Positions 26,220-33,851 of a stretch of DNA of 64,000 bases are shown here, in pieces. Numbering within the stretch: the first letter of the stretch is position 1; the number at the start of each line of letters is the position of its first letter. The DNA comes from WSXY01 sp038325105 (GTDB lineage Bacteria > Actinomycetota > Coriobacteriia > Anaerosomatales > Anaerosomataceae). The notes beneath the pieces were generated by a model that did no database searches, was not told where the DNA came from, and saw only the letters and a list, made by a program, of their open reading frames with translations. The stretch lies in contig JBBQIR010000002.1 in NCBI GenBank assembly GCA_038325105.1, positions 8,035-72,034 of the forward strand. Direction: 5' to 3'. A program made the position numbers and the translations under genes.

Positions 26220-26570
26220 TCACTTGCGGACCTTGATGCCCTGTACATGTACGTCGACGGAGGAAACCTGCACGTCGGCGTCATGTGTGAGGGCGTACTT
26301 CACGCGATCGACAAGGTTCCGGGAAACCTCGGCGAGGTTGGTGCCGTGCTCGATGACGACATACAGGTCCACCTGGACCTTGCGCTCGTCGACATTGGTG
26401 CAGGACACGCCCTTACGCAACTTATCGCGGGACAGGAGCTGCGCTACACCGTCGCGCAACGACGGACTCGCCATTCCAACGACCCCGTAGCACTCCAGCG
26501 CGACGAAACCGGCGATGTCACAGAGGACATCGTTCGCGATCGTGACTGTTCCCTGAATAGCGTCCGCCAT
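26220..26570 (-). CDS. Asp23/Gls24 family envelope stress response protein
   Basis: A 116-residue Asp23/YloU-type protein, soluble, with the usual Asp23 body (VDLYVVIEHGTNLAEVSRNL at about 70-90, split here across beta and helix elements). Family members act in cell-envelope homeostasis. First gene of the fakAB-recG operon and divergent from rpmB, the standard YloU location. ATG at 26570 seven bases after GGAGG. Confidence 0.9.
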   Translation of the reverse strand: MADAIQGTVTIANDVLCDIAGFVALECYGVVGMASPSLRDGVAQLLSRDKLRKGVSCTNVDERKVQVDLYVVIEHGTNLAEVSRNLVDRVKYALTHDADVQVSSVDVHVQGIKVRK

Positions 26571-26621
26571 CGAAGGCCCTCCTTGGAGAAGCGATTACCG
26601 CGCAAGTGGCGCGCGTTGTGT

Positions 26622-26627
26622 AGTATA
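26622..26627 (-). promoter_or_regulatory. Putative -10 element upstream of asp23 operon
   Basis: TATACT on the minus strand about 50 nt before the asp23 start codon in the divergent asp23/rpmB gap. No good -35 hexamer was found at 16-18 bp, so only the -10 is proposed. Confidence 0.35.
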
Positions 26628-26673
26628 GCGGAGGCGGCGGCCATGCACACCGTCACCGACCTCGGTGTTCGCC

Positions 26674-26702
26674 TTGCCGCTCTACAGGGGGCATGGTATT
26701 AT
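26674..26702 (+). promoter_or_regulatory. Putative rpmB promoter
   Basis: TTGCCG (26674-26679), 17-bp spacer and TATTAT (26697-26702), placing transcription start near 26709 and a leader of about 60 nt before rpmB. Confidence 0.6.
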
Positions 26703-26770
26703 CAGTGCGTTTTTCGCCCCGTCCGGTCCTGCTTCGTGCGGGTCCGATGACATACGACAGGAGTTTGACG

Positions 26771-26959
26771 ATGTCCCAGGTATGTACTGTATGCGGTAAG
26801 CACCCGGCGGCCGGCCGCAATGTCAGCCACTCGCACCGCGTCACGAACCGCATGGTGTACCCGAACATCCAGAAGGTGTACGTGGTCGTCAACGGTACGT
26901 CGAAGCAGATGAACGTGTGCACGAAGTGCCTCAAAGCCGGCAAGGTCACGCGCGGCTAG
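26771..26959 (+). CDS. rpmB: 50S ribosomal protein L28
   Basis: A 62-residue L28. It keeps the zinc-type cysteines (CTVCGK at about 5-10; CTKC near residue 53) and the NVSHSHRVTNRMVYPN core. ATG at 26771 seven bases after AGGAG. It is monocistronic, facing away from the asp23-fakA operon and converging with the HD-GYP gene 21 nt downstream. Confidence 0.96.
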   Translation: MSQVCTVCGKHPAAGRNVSHSHRVTNRMVYPNIQKVYVVVNGTSKQMNVCTKCLKAGKVTRG

Positions 26960-26980
26960 TCAGCGACACCGCGACTCTGT

Positions 26981-28753
26981 TTAGGATCGCATCCAGTCAG
27001 GAGCCCGGTCGTTTCCCGCACGGAGGATGTCACGAAGTACATCCACTACCGCGGGGTCGAACTGGGCTCCTGCTTTTTCCGAGAGTTCCGCGAACACCTG
27101 GGCCTGCGTCATAGCTGGACGGTACGAGCGCTTGGAGGTCATCGCCACGTATGCGTCGGCGACAGCAAGAATCCGCGCACCGAGCGGGATCGACTCGCCC
27201 GACAGCCCGTTGAGGTAGCCCTGGCCGTTAAACCATTCGTGATGGTGATACACGATCGGCACGACGCATCTGAGCGCAGGCAGTTCCTGCAGTATGTCGA
27301 CCGCGATTTGCGGATGCAGTTTGAGCAGCCCGTGTTCGATCGTCGAAAGCGGTCGCTGTGCAGAGCCGAGAGGCTCGCCAGCCGCGGACATGCCGATGTC
27401 GTGCAGGAGCGCGGCCACACGAAGCGCCTCCTGCTCCTCCCCGGGAAGTCCGTATGCGTCACCGATTGCGGTCGCAAGTGCAAGAACCCGCTCGGTTCCC
27501 CCGCGCGAGTACGGATCCTTCGTCTCGAGCGCCAGTGAGAGCGCCTTGAGCGTGTCGAAGTACAACTCCCGTGACAATGTCACGGCTCGTGCATTCCGGA
27601 GCGCTACAGCCGTCTGCTTACCGAGGGTTTCCAGTGCGTGCATGTGGGACTCGGTGAAGCGAGCCGGGAATCCCCTGCTGCCCACGTTGATGACGCCGAG
27701 CGTGCCGTCGCCGTCCGAAATGGGAACCGACACCGCCGAGCGCACGCCGTGCCGCCTGCCGGTCTTGGGTCGCGCGGGGAGATCTTCGATGAGAAGCGGC
27801 TGACCCGTAGAGAGCACCCAGCCGGCGATACCCTCGCCTTCGGAAAGGTTCGTCTCGCTGACCACCTTTGGCGGCAGCCCATGGGCCTTAGCGATGACCA
27901 ACTTGCCCGATGCGGGATCGATGAGCATAATGCTGCCGGTCGCCGCCTCCGAGATCGACATAGCAGTCGCGAGCGAGGTACTCAGCACTTCTTCGGGGTC
28001 GAGCAGGCGGCTGAGGTCACGAGCAACCTCGAGAAGCGCAGTGGCCATCTCGGTCTCGGTACGCGCGACGTGCAACGCGAGCCCGCCCGCAAGAGGCCCA
28101 AGAAGCGGCGCGGACAGCTTCACGAGGTGCGCCGCATCGGGGTCGCGCTCGACCGAGAGATCGACCGCAACCACACCCCTGGCCTGACCGGGGCTGAGCG
28201 GCAACGCGAAGCGCCAGATGACGCGTTCGGTACCGGCGCTCTGTACCTTTGCAAGCGGCTGCAAAACGGCGACTCCGCCCTGCAGGCTCGCGCCGAGAAT
28301 CTGATCGTCCACCGGTACCGGGTTGGGTGCGGGGCTCATCGGACCCACGGCGCACACGAGGCGGAGTGTGGCAGAAGACGGGTCCTCGAGCCACAGGTGG
28401 GCGGCCACGACGGTTGCCTCGGCCGACATCGCATCGGCAAGGACATGAAGGAGCGCATCTGTCTCAAGCGTGGGCGGTACGCGAAGCGGCCGCGGCTCTT
28501 CGACGGGCTCTGGAGCGAGCGCCGTGACTTCCGGATCGACGTCCGTTGGTCTGGAGCGACCGTTCGACGGCCACACAAGCGTGAGGAGCAACGCGATGAG
28601 GAACGCCATCGCGGCTGCCGCCGCGGCCGGCGAACGGAGCACGAGGGTGGCAACGCCGGTCAACAGCGCGAGTGCCGCAAGCGTGACTCCGCTGACGCGA
28701 CCGCGTTCCCGAGTGCTGTTGCCTGTTGTGCCTACTCCCACGTGATCCCCCAC
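26981..28753 (-). CDS. Membrane-anchored GAF and degenerate HD-GYP domain protein
   Basis: A 590-residue protein: two N-terminal membrane segments (about 24-40 and 44-61), one probable degenerate sensor region (95-210), a GAF domain (about 230-385) and an HD-GYP-type domain (400-580). HD-GYP enzymes hydrolyse cyclic di-GMP. Here HD is kept (451-452, HDIGM), as are a KLHP histidine, the HHHEWFNGQG segment and ADAY, but the usual HDIGK lysine is Met, the GYP proline is Leu (GYLNG) and the first helix ligand region reads GTERV rather than HSxRV. Activity is therefore uncertain. The start is the first plausible GTG; no clear SD. Confidence 0.8.
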   Translation of the reverse strand: MGDHVGVGTTGNSTRERGRVSGVTLAALALLTGVATLVLRSPAAAAAAMAFLIALLLTLVWPSNGRSRPTDVDPEVTALAPEPVEEPRPLRVPPTLETDALLHVLADAMSAEATVVAAHLWLEDPSSATLRLVCAVGPMSPAPNPVPVDDQILGASLQGGVAVLQPLAKVQSAGTERVIWRFALPLSPGQARGVVAVDLSVERDPDAAHLVKLSAPLLGPLAGGLALHVARTETEMATALLEVARDLSRLLDPEEVLSTSLATAMSISEAATGSIMLIDPASGKLVIAKAHGLPPKVVSETNLSEGEGIAGWVLSTGQPLLIEDLPARPKTGRRHGVRSAVSVPISDGDGTLGVINVGSRGFPARFTESHMHALETLGKQTAVALRNARAVTLSRELYFDTLKALSLALETKDPYSRGGTERVLALATAIGDAYGLPGEEQEALRVAALLHDIGMSAAGEPLGSAQRPLSTIEHGLLKLHPQIAVDILQELPALRCVVPIVYHHHEWFNGQGYLNGLSGESIPLGARILAVADAYVAMTSKRSYRPAMTQAQVFAELSEKAGAQFDPAVVDVLRDILRAGNDRAPDWMRS

Positions 28754-28829
28754 CTACGCCGCTAGCAGGCACAAGTCTGCCTGCATAGAGCACTATCGGC
28801 ACGAGGCTGGGATTACTTCAGCCCTTGTA

Positions 28830-29489
28830 TCAACCAGCCCCGCCGCGCGACGCTATCACGAGGACGGTACCCTCCGCTAGTGTGACTCTCACAACGCCCG
28901 CCGAAGCCGCCACGTTACTGAGGCCCAGCGACGAGAGCAGCGGGAGTGTGGCGTTCGCCAGCGGGTACACCAATCCGGACAGGGTGACATCGGTCGCATG
29001 GACGAGACTGAGAACGGACACAGTCGCGCCGGGGCGTGCGGTGAACTCGACGATCGGAGATGTTGTCGAGTCGGCAACGTACGCAGTGAAATCTGGTTCC
29101 TCGATCATCGGACGCAGATCGGATGCGCGAAGAAGCGTTCCGATTGCCGCCAGCGAGTGGTCGAGTCGCTTCGAATACGCTGCCGTGATGGTCACCTGCG
29201 AGAAACCTCGGGCTCGTGCATGCGTGAGCGCGATGTCGAGGTCGCTCTCGTCCTTGGCCGCGGGATAGAGGACGACCTCGCAGCCCAGGGCTTCGAGGCG
29301 TGCGGCTGCCCCCTTCTCGGCGGAATCAAAGTCCCCTACCGCCACGTCAGGTACGCGTCCGAGCGCAACGCACCACTCGCCCGCTGCATCACACGCGATG
29401 ACGAAGTCGGCGCTCGCCAGGAGCCGACGGTAGAAGGCCTCTGAGTCGGCTGCCGCGGCGGCGCCGACGACAAGCACAGCTGAACTCAT
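28830..29489 (-). CDS. thiN: Thiamine pyrophosphokinase
   Basis: A 219-residue TPK: ACDAAGEWCVAL and VGDFDSAEKG form the nucleotide and metal site in the N-terminal catalytic part, KDESDLDIALTHA follows, and a beta-rich thiamine-binding half closes the protein. It converts thiamine to thiamine diphosphate in one step. Start: ATG at 29489 overlapping thiT by four bases (ATGA). Together with ThiT this is a salvage-only unit; no biosynthetic thi gene is nearby. Confidence 0.9.
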   Translation of the reverse strand: MSSAVLVVGAAAAADSEAFYRRLLASADFVIACDAAGEWCVALGRVPDVAVGDFDSAEKGAAARLEALGCEVVLYPAAKDESDLDIALTHARARGFSQVTITAAYSKRLDHSLAAIGTLLRASDLRPMIEEPDFTAYVADSTTSPIVEFTARPGATVSVLSLVHATDVTLSGLVYPLANATLPLLSSLGLSNVAASAGVVRVTLAEGTVLVIASRGGAG

Positions 29490-30058
29490 GAACGCTCCTT
29501 CACGGTAGGAACGACGCGCTCGAGCACGGGCATGATCACGATGGCCGCCGCCACGCACAGGGCCGCCGAGATGAGCACGAACGAGTTGTAGATCACAGAG
29601 TACGTGAGGACGGGCTGGTCCTCGGCGAAGGACGCGAAGTAGATGACTCCAGAGCTCACGTGCATGGCGTACCGGACAAGGGAGCCCAGAAGCACCCCGG
29701 GCACGACGGCTGTGTAGATGCCTCTCCCCCAGGCACGCTTCACAGCTGCGGCGTTCCAGAGCGGCGCCAACACACCTGCCAGACCCACGGCGGCGAATGC
29801 CAGGGGGTAATCGAGAAGAAACTGCACGGGATGGACAACATAGGGCGGCTCAACGATCAGGCTGAGCAATCCGGCAAGCGCACCCGCGACGATGCCAACC
29901 CACGGTCCCCGACGAAGCGCGAGTACGAACACAGGCAACATCCCAAGTGAAATGCTGCCGCCTTGCGGCATCTGCCAGACCTTGAGCGCTCCGAGAACAA
30001 CGGCGAGCGCAAGAGTCAGTGAGATCTCCACCAGAACGACAAGTTGGCGCTTCGACAT
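29486..30058 (-). CDS. thiT: Thiamine transporter ThiT (ECF S component)
   Basis: A 190-residue integral membrane protein with about six hydrophobic segments. ThiT hallmarks: LGALKVWQMPQGGSISLGMLP split near residues 21-42, and VEPPYVVHPVQFLLDYPLAF around 67-87. It binds thiamine and works with the shared ECF ATPases and EcfT, which are not in this window. ATG at 30058, five bases after AAAAGGAG. A TPP aptamer lies directly upstream. Confidence 0.93.
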   Translation of the reverse strand: MSKRQLVVLVEISLTLALAVVLGALKVWQMPQGGSISLGMLPVFVLALRRGPWVGIVAGALAGLLSLIVEPPYVVHPVQFLLDYPLAFAAVGLAGVLAPLWNAAAVKRAWGRGIYTAVVPGVLLGSLVRYAMHVSSGVIYFASFAEDQPVLTYSVIYNSFVLISAALCVAAAIVIMPVLERVVPTVKERS

Positions 30059-30063
30059 GACCA

Positions 30064-30103
30064 CTCCTTTTCTCGGCGCAGAAGTTCCTGCGTCGGAGAG
30101 GAG
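30064..30103 (-). promoter_or_regulatory. Probable SD-sequestering expression platform for thiT
   Basis: CTCCTCTCC (30095-30103, minus strand) can pair with the thiT ribosome site AAAGGAG (30064-30070), enclosing a small CGCAG/CTGCG hairpin. This would allow the upstream TPP aptamer to act on translation initiation. Pairing is by eye only. Confidence 0.5.
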
Positions 30104-30132
30104 CATGGGACTGACGGGGTGCGAGCACACCC

Positions 30133-30222
30133 ACCGTTCTGCCGATCCGCATTACCGGAACCGGTCCTTCGGTCGCGACCCGAAGGTCGCCTCTCAGCCG
30201 CGCACGCAGCTCCCGATACGGT
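30133..30222 (-). ncRNA. TPP riboswitch aptamer
   Basis: On the minus strand the conserved TPP elements appear in order: GGGAGC, GGCTGAGAG, an extended GC-rich P3 stem-loop (GCGACC/GGTCGC), then GACC...CCGGTAATGCGGATC. A closing P1 stem is ACCGT (30218-30222) with ACGGT (30133-30137). It sits about 75 nt upstream of thiT, a transporter known to be TPP-controlled. Confidence 0.9.
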
Positions 30223-30278
30223 TAACAAGGACGGGCATCATGCTGTCACACGCTGCCGCTTTGAGCAAGCGACGACCG

Positions 30279-31313
30279 CTACTCCATCTGGCGCAGGTAC
30301 GGGTACGGATTGACGGGGTTGCCGCCGCCGGGGTGGATCTGGAAGTGCAGGTGCGGGGCACTTGCGGATGCGTTGCCGGTCGAACCGACACGGCCGATGA
30401 GTTCGCCCGCCTGCACAGAACCGGATGTGCGAACGTACGAAGAAAGATGCGCATAGTAGAAGGCCCAGCCGTTGTTCGCCGTGAGCCAGATGGTCTTGCC
30501 ACCCAAGGAGTTGCTCTTGGTGCGAACGGAGCCCGCAAGCACCGCGACGCACGGCGTGCCGCTTCGGGCCATGATATCGGTGCCCTTGTGCGTGCGACCA
30601 CCCGAACGCGCAGCACCCCAGGTGTCGGCGTAGTAGTAGGAATCCTGTACAGGGAAGACCATACCGTTCGGACCGGCAGGATAGCGTCGCGTGGTTCCAC
30701 CGCCGGGGTTTGCCTTCTTGAGAGCAGCGTCCAGTTTGGCCTGAACCTTCTCGTACTCCGATTGCACGCCCTTGAGCTTCTTGTCGAGGGCGGCTGCCTT
30801 CTTCTTGAGTTCGCCAGCTTCGGCAGCCTGCTCGTCCTTGATTGCCAGAATATCGGCTTTGCGCTTCTGGAGATCGGCCTGGAGCGACTTGACCTCTCCT
30901 ACCACCTCAGCGTCTTGCTGACCGATTCGGCTGACGTACTCAAGGCGAACAAACATGTCGTCGAGCGTTTCGCTGGTGAAGAGCAACCCCAGGTAGTCAA
31001 CGTCACCCTGCCGGTACATCTCGGCAGCATGTGACCCAAGCCGAGCGGAGGCCTTGGCAAGCTTGTCTCGAGACGCTGCCAGCTCTTTGTTGGTCTTCGT
31101 GAGCTTCGCGTTTGTGGCGTCGAGCTTCCAGTACGCCTTGGAGTAGGTGTCACCGGCGCGCTTAGACTCGGCACGCAATCCTGCGAGCTGGTCTTTGAGT
31201 TGTTGTACTTCCGACTTCGCAGCGATCGCGGATGCGGCCGGTATGATCACTGCAGCGGCAACGAGCACCGCGACTACCACCGTGTATATCCGTTTGCCTG
31301 AAAGCGTCTTCAT
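30279..31313 (-). CDS. Secreted M23 family peptidoglycan endopeptidase with coiled coil
   Basis: A 344-residue exported protein: signal/anchor helix at about 8-32, an EnvC-like coiled coil (33-200), then a LytM/M23 domain (215-344). The zinc site is complete: His242 and Asp246 (THKGTD), His289 and His321/His323 (APHLHFQ). It should cleave peptidoglycan cross-bridges or activate amidases at division. ATG at 31313 follows ATCAGGTGATC, close to the full anti-SD complement; a GTG two codons earlier was not chosen. Downstream partner of the PASTA/amidase-like gene (38 nt gap). Confidence 0.9.
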   Translation of the reverse strand: MKTLSGKRIYTVVVAVLVAAAVIIPAASAIAAKSEVQQLKDQLAGLRAESKRAGDTYSKAYWKLDATNAKLTKTNKELAASRDKLAKASARLGSHAAEMYRQGDVDYLGLLFTSETLDDMFVRLEYVSRIGQQDAEVVGEVKSLQADLQKRKADILAIKDEQAAEAGELKKKAAALDKKLKGVQSEYEKVQAKLDAALKKANPGGGTTRRYPAGPNGMVFPVQDSYYYADTWGAARSGGRTHKGTDIMARSGTPCVAVLAGSVRTKSNSLGGKTIWLTANNGWAFYYAHLSSYVRTSGSVQAGELIGRVGSTGNASASAPHLHFQIHPGGGNPVNPYPYLRQME

Positions 31314-31351
31314 GATCACCTGATCCTGCAGAAATCCTACAACTTGAGAGG

Positions 31352-32404
31352 CTACTTGCCGAACGCCGCTCCGAGTGCGCGATAGATAGCCCGGGCAACC
31401 GTATCCGCCCAGGCGGGGTCAGCAAAGTGCGCGGCGTCCTCTGTCGCACGACCATTGCCGAGGACGATCCTCACGCCGGCAGCCGTCGTGGCGGACAGAA
31501 CGGGGCTCGTCGTCGTTCCCGGTGGGATGACCGTCTGACCGGGAAGGCGGGCAGCCTCGGAGATAGCTGCGGCGAGGGCTGTTGAACTCGCGGCCGCCGA
31601 TGACAGCGTTGTCGCCTGGAACCCGCCGGGACCGCTGATTGCCACATCGAGAACGATTGCGACCGTGGCGGTCGACTCCTTCGCGAATGCAGCACGATCG
31701 CCGGAAGTAGTCGCGGTCGAAGTCGCGCTGCGAGTCACAACGACCTGCGCGCCAGATGCTTCGAGAAGTGCCTGGAGCCTACGCGACACTTCAAGCGTGA
31801 CATCCGCGCCACTGGCGACAGGTGTGGGGTCAAGCAGCACCCGAACACCTTCCATCTGGTACGGCAGCAAGACCGAGGACGCCAGCGGTCGTCCCGCAAC
31901 ATTGAGTCTCACACTGGCGCCGCTGCGTACTTCGGCACCTGCCGATGGGTACGACTCCATAACGGTACCTTCGGTGGCAGATGCCTCAATCGTCTCGACG
32001 ATGACCGGGAATCCGAGTTGTTCGAGTTGCATTTTGGCCTGGTCGACCATCTGGCCAACAACATCAGGCATGATCTGCGACTCGGAACCGGCCGATACGA
32101 TGACCGTCACCGGATCTCCCCGACGAACGAGCGTCCCCGCTGTCGGTTCCTGTGAGATGACTGCACCTTTCGGCACTGCAAGCGAGAAGCGCTGGCCCCC
32201 GTCGACGTACTTCAATCCGGCATTCTCCAGGATAGCTTTGGCTTCGATGCCCGTTCGGGTTGTTACGGCGGGCACCGCGAAGAGACCGGTGCGGAGCGTC
32301 AGTATGATGCCAACAACCGCTACGATCACGATCACGAACGCAGCGGCGGCAGATATGATGAGCCATCGTGGAACAAGCGGACGGCGACGTGGGCGTTCGT
32401 TCAT
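31352..32404 (-). CDS. Membrane-anchored PASTA protein with a degenerate N-acetylmuramoyl-L-alanine amidase-like domain
   Basis: A 350-residue protein: short basic cytoplasmic tail, one TM (about 14-37), two PASTA repeats (about 42-110 and 111-178) and a C-terminal domain resembling Amidase_3 (VRVLLDPTP ... LQALLEASGAQVVVTRS ... DRAAFAKE). The zinc ligands of Amidase_3 are missing: the GHGG-type motif after the first strand reads PTPVAS, and the SIHAN-type motif reads VLDVAIS. It is therefore probably a non-catalytic muropeptide-binding scaffold, perhaps for the adjacent M23 peptidase. No SD precedes the ATG (see promoter). Confidence 0.75.
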   Translation of the reverse strand: MNERPRRRPLVPRWLIISAAAAFVIVIVAVVGIILTLRTGLFAVPAVTTRTGIEAKAILENAGLKYVDGGQRFSLAVPKGAVISQEPTAGTLVRRGDPVTVIVSAGSESQIMPDVVGQMVDQAKMQLEQLGFPVIVETIEASATEGTVMESYPSAGAEVRSGASVRLNVAGRPLASSVLLPYQMEGVRVLLDPTPVASGADVTLEVSRRLQALLEASGAQVVVTRSATSTATTSGDRAAFAKESTATVAIVLDVAISGPGGFQATTLSSAAASSTALAAAISEAARLPGQTVIPPGTTTSPVLSATTAAGVRIVLGNGRATEDAAHFADPAWADTVARAIYRALGAAFGK

Positions 32405-32420
32405 ACGTGTGAGTATAGCA
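32405..32420 (-). promoter_or_regulatory. Extended -10 promoter for a leaderless PASTA-protein mRNA
   Basis: On the minus strand TGCTATACT (TGn plus TATACT at 32412-32417) is followed by seven bases and then the ATG at 32404, so transcription would begin at the start codon. No SD is present before that ATG. Confidence 0.55.
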
Positions 32421-32514
32421 ACTCCGGTGCCCCTTGGGTGCCTTGCAACACCAACAGGCGCGGGTGTATTCTTCACGCTCGCGACACCGCGACTCGACCA
32501 TGCCGGAGGAACGT

Positions 32515-32844
32515 ATGCCCGCTTACGACTACAAGTGCCCCACATGCGACGCCGTTTTCGAGGTCATCCGTGGGTTCAGAGATGCATCAGCCGTGTGCTG
32601 TCCTTCGTGCGAGGTCGAGGCAAAGCGCGTCTACTCCCCCGTTGGGATTCACTTCAAGGGAACCGGTTTTCACAACACCGACTATCGCAAGAAGAGCGCG
32701 ATTCCCGCGCCACAGGACACCAAGAGCGGCGCGACGGTCGACGGCGGCACGAAGTCAGAGGGCAGTGAAAAGGCCGAGAAGCCGGCCGCCTGCAGCGGTG
32801 ACAGCTCCCCGGCCTGTGCGTCGTGCCCGGCCGCTTCGGAGTAG
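32515..32844 (+). CDS. FmdB/CxxC-CxxC family zinc ribbon protein
   Basis: A 109-residue protein. The N-terminal ~42 residues are the FmdB zinc ribbon (YDYKCPTCDAVFEV, then CCPSCEVEAKRVYSP); a low-complexity Ser/Lys/Glu tail follows and ends with a second set of cysteines (ACSGDSSPACASCP). Function of the family is unknown; a regulatory or zinc role has been proposed. ATG at 32515 five bases after GGAGG. It is divergent from the PASTA gene and nearly touches glpX (3-nt gap, convergent). Confidence 0.85.
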   Translation: MPAYDYKCPTCDAVFEVIRGFRDASAVCCPSCEVEAKRVYSPVGIHFKGTGFHNTDYRKKSAIPAPQDTKSGATVDGGTKSEGSEKAEKPAACSGDSSPACASCPAASE

Positions 32845-32847
32845 CTG

Positions 32848-33813
32848 CTAGTCCATTCTCACCCAGAACTTCTCGGTACCTGTCCGGTAGACGGTCTCGA
32901 TGAACCGGACGGTACCTGTGCTGTTATCCATGGCGATCGAGTGCGTCCGTGCGCCAGTGCCAAAGTACTTCACCCCGCGCAACAGCTCGCCATCCGTGAC
33001 ACCCGTTGCGATGAACGACGCCTCATCGGTGTTCACCAGGCAGTCCATCGTCAGGACACCGTCGATATCGCACTGCGACATCGTGAGCGCACGTGCGCGC
33101 TCCTCGGGGCTGCGGAACTCGAAGCGGCCCATGAACGTTCCGCCGATGCACTTCATCGCGGTCGCGGCCAAGACGCCCTCGGGTGCGCCGCCAGCGCCCA
33201 TGTAGAGATGGATGCCGGTACCTTCAATCGCAGTCGCCACCGCACCAAAGACGTCGCCGTCGGAGATGAGCCGGATCCGGGCACCGCTCGCGCGGACTTC
33301 ACGGATGAGAGCTTCGTGTCGCTCGCGCTCAAGGATGCACACGACGATGTCCTCGACCGGGCGCTTGAGCGCCTTGGCGACGTTTATGACGTTCTCGGTC
33401 GGTGTGGCGTCGATATGAACCGCGCCGTTAGCCGAGGGACCAGCCGCGACCTTCCACATGTAGGTGTCAGGTGCGTTCAGAAGCGTGCCCTTGGGGCCGA
33501 ACGCGAGAACAGCAAGCGAGTTGGGCTGGCCGTACGCCGTGAGGTTCGTCCCCTCGAGCGGGTCGACTGCGATGTCGATCTCTTCACCGCCGGCGCCGAC
33601 TTTCTCACCGATGAAGAGCATCGGAGCTTCGTCACGCTCGCCTTCGCCGATCACGATCTCGCCGGAGATATCGAGAATATCAAACGCCTTGCGCATCGCT
33701 TCGACGGCGGCATTATCGGCGGCCATCTTGTCGCCCTTGCCCATCCAACGCGCTGCGGCAAGCGCTGCCGCCTCGGTAACCTCAAGCATCTCGACGATTC
33801 GGGTGCTGCGCAT
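32848..33813 (-). CDS. glpX: Class II fructose-1,6-bisphosphatase (GlpX)
   Basis: A 321-residue class II FBPase for gluconeogenesis. Metal/substrate motifs: GEGERDEAPML (about 54-64), DPLEGTNLTAYGQPNS (about 82-97), SDGDVFG and GAGGAPEG. ATG at 33813 (MRSTRIVEML) five bases after GGAGG. It follows rsmB by 38 nt and closes the def-fmt-rsmB run. Confidence 0.95.
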   Translation of the reverse strand: MRSTRIVEMLEVTEAAALAAARWMGKGDKMAADNAAVEAMRKAFDILDISGEIVIGEGERDEAPMLFIGEKVGAGGEEIDIAVDPLEGTNLTAYGQPNSLAVLAFGPKGTLLNAPDTYMWKVAAGPSANGAVHIDATPTENVINVAKALKRPVEDIVVCILERERHEALIREVRASGARIRLISDGDVFGAVATAIEGTGIHLYMGAGGAPEGVLAATAMKCIGGTFMGRFEFRSPEERARALTMSQCDIDGVLTMDCLVNTDEASFIATGVTDGELLRGVKYFGTGARTHSIAMDNSTGTVRFIETVYRTGTEKFWVRMD

Positions 33814-33851
33814 GTGTGCCTCCAAAACTCGTGGCGCTGTCCGTTGGTCGG

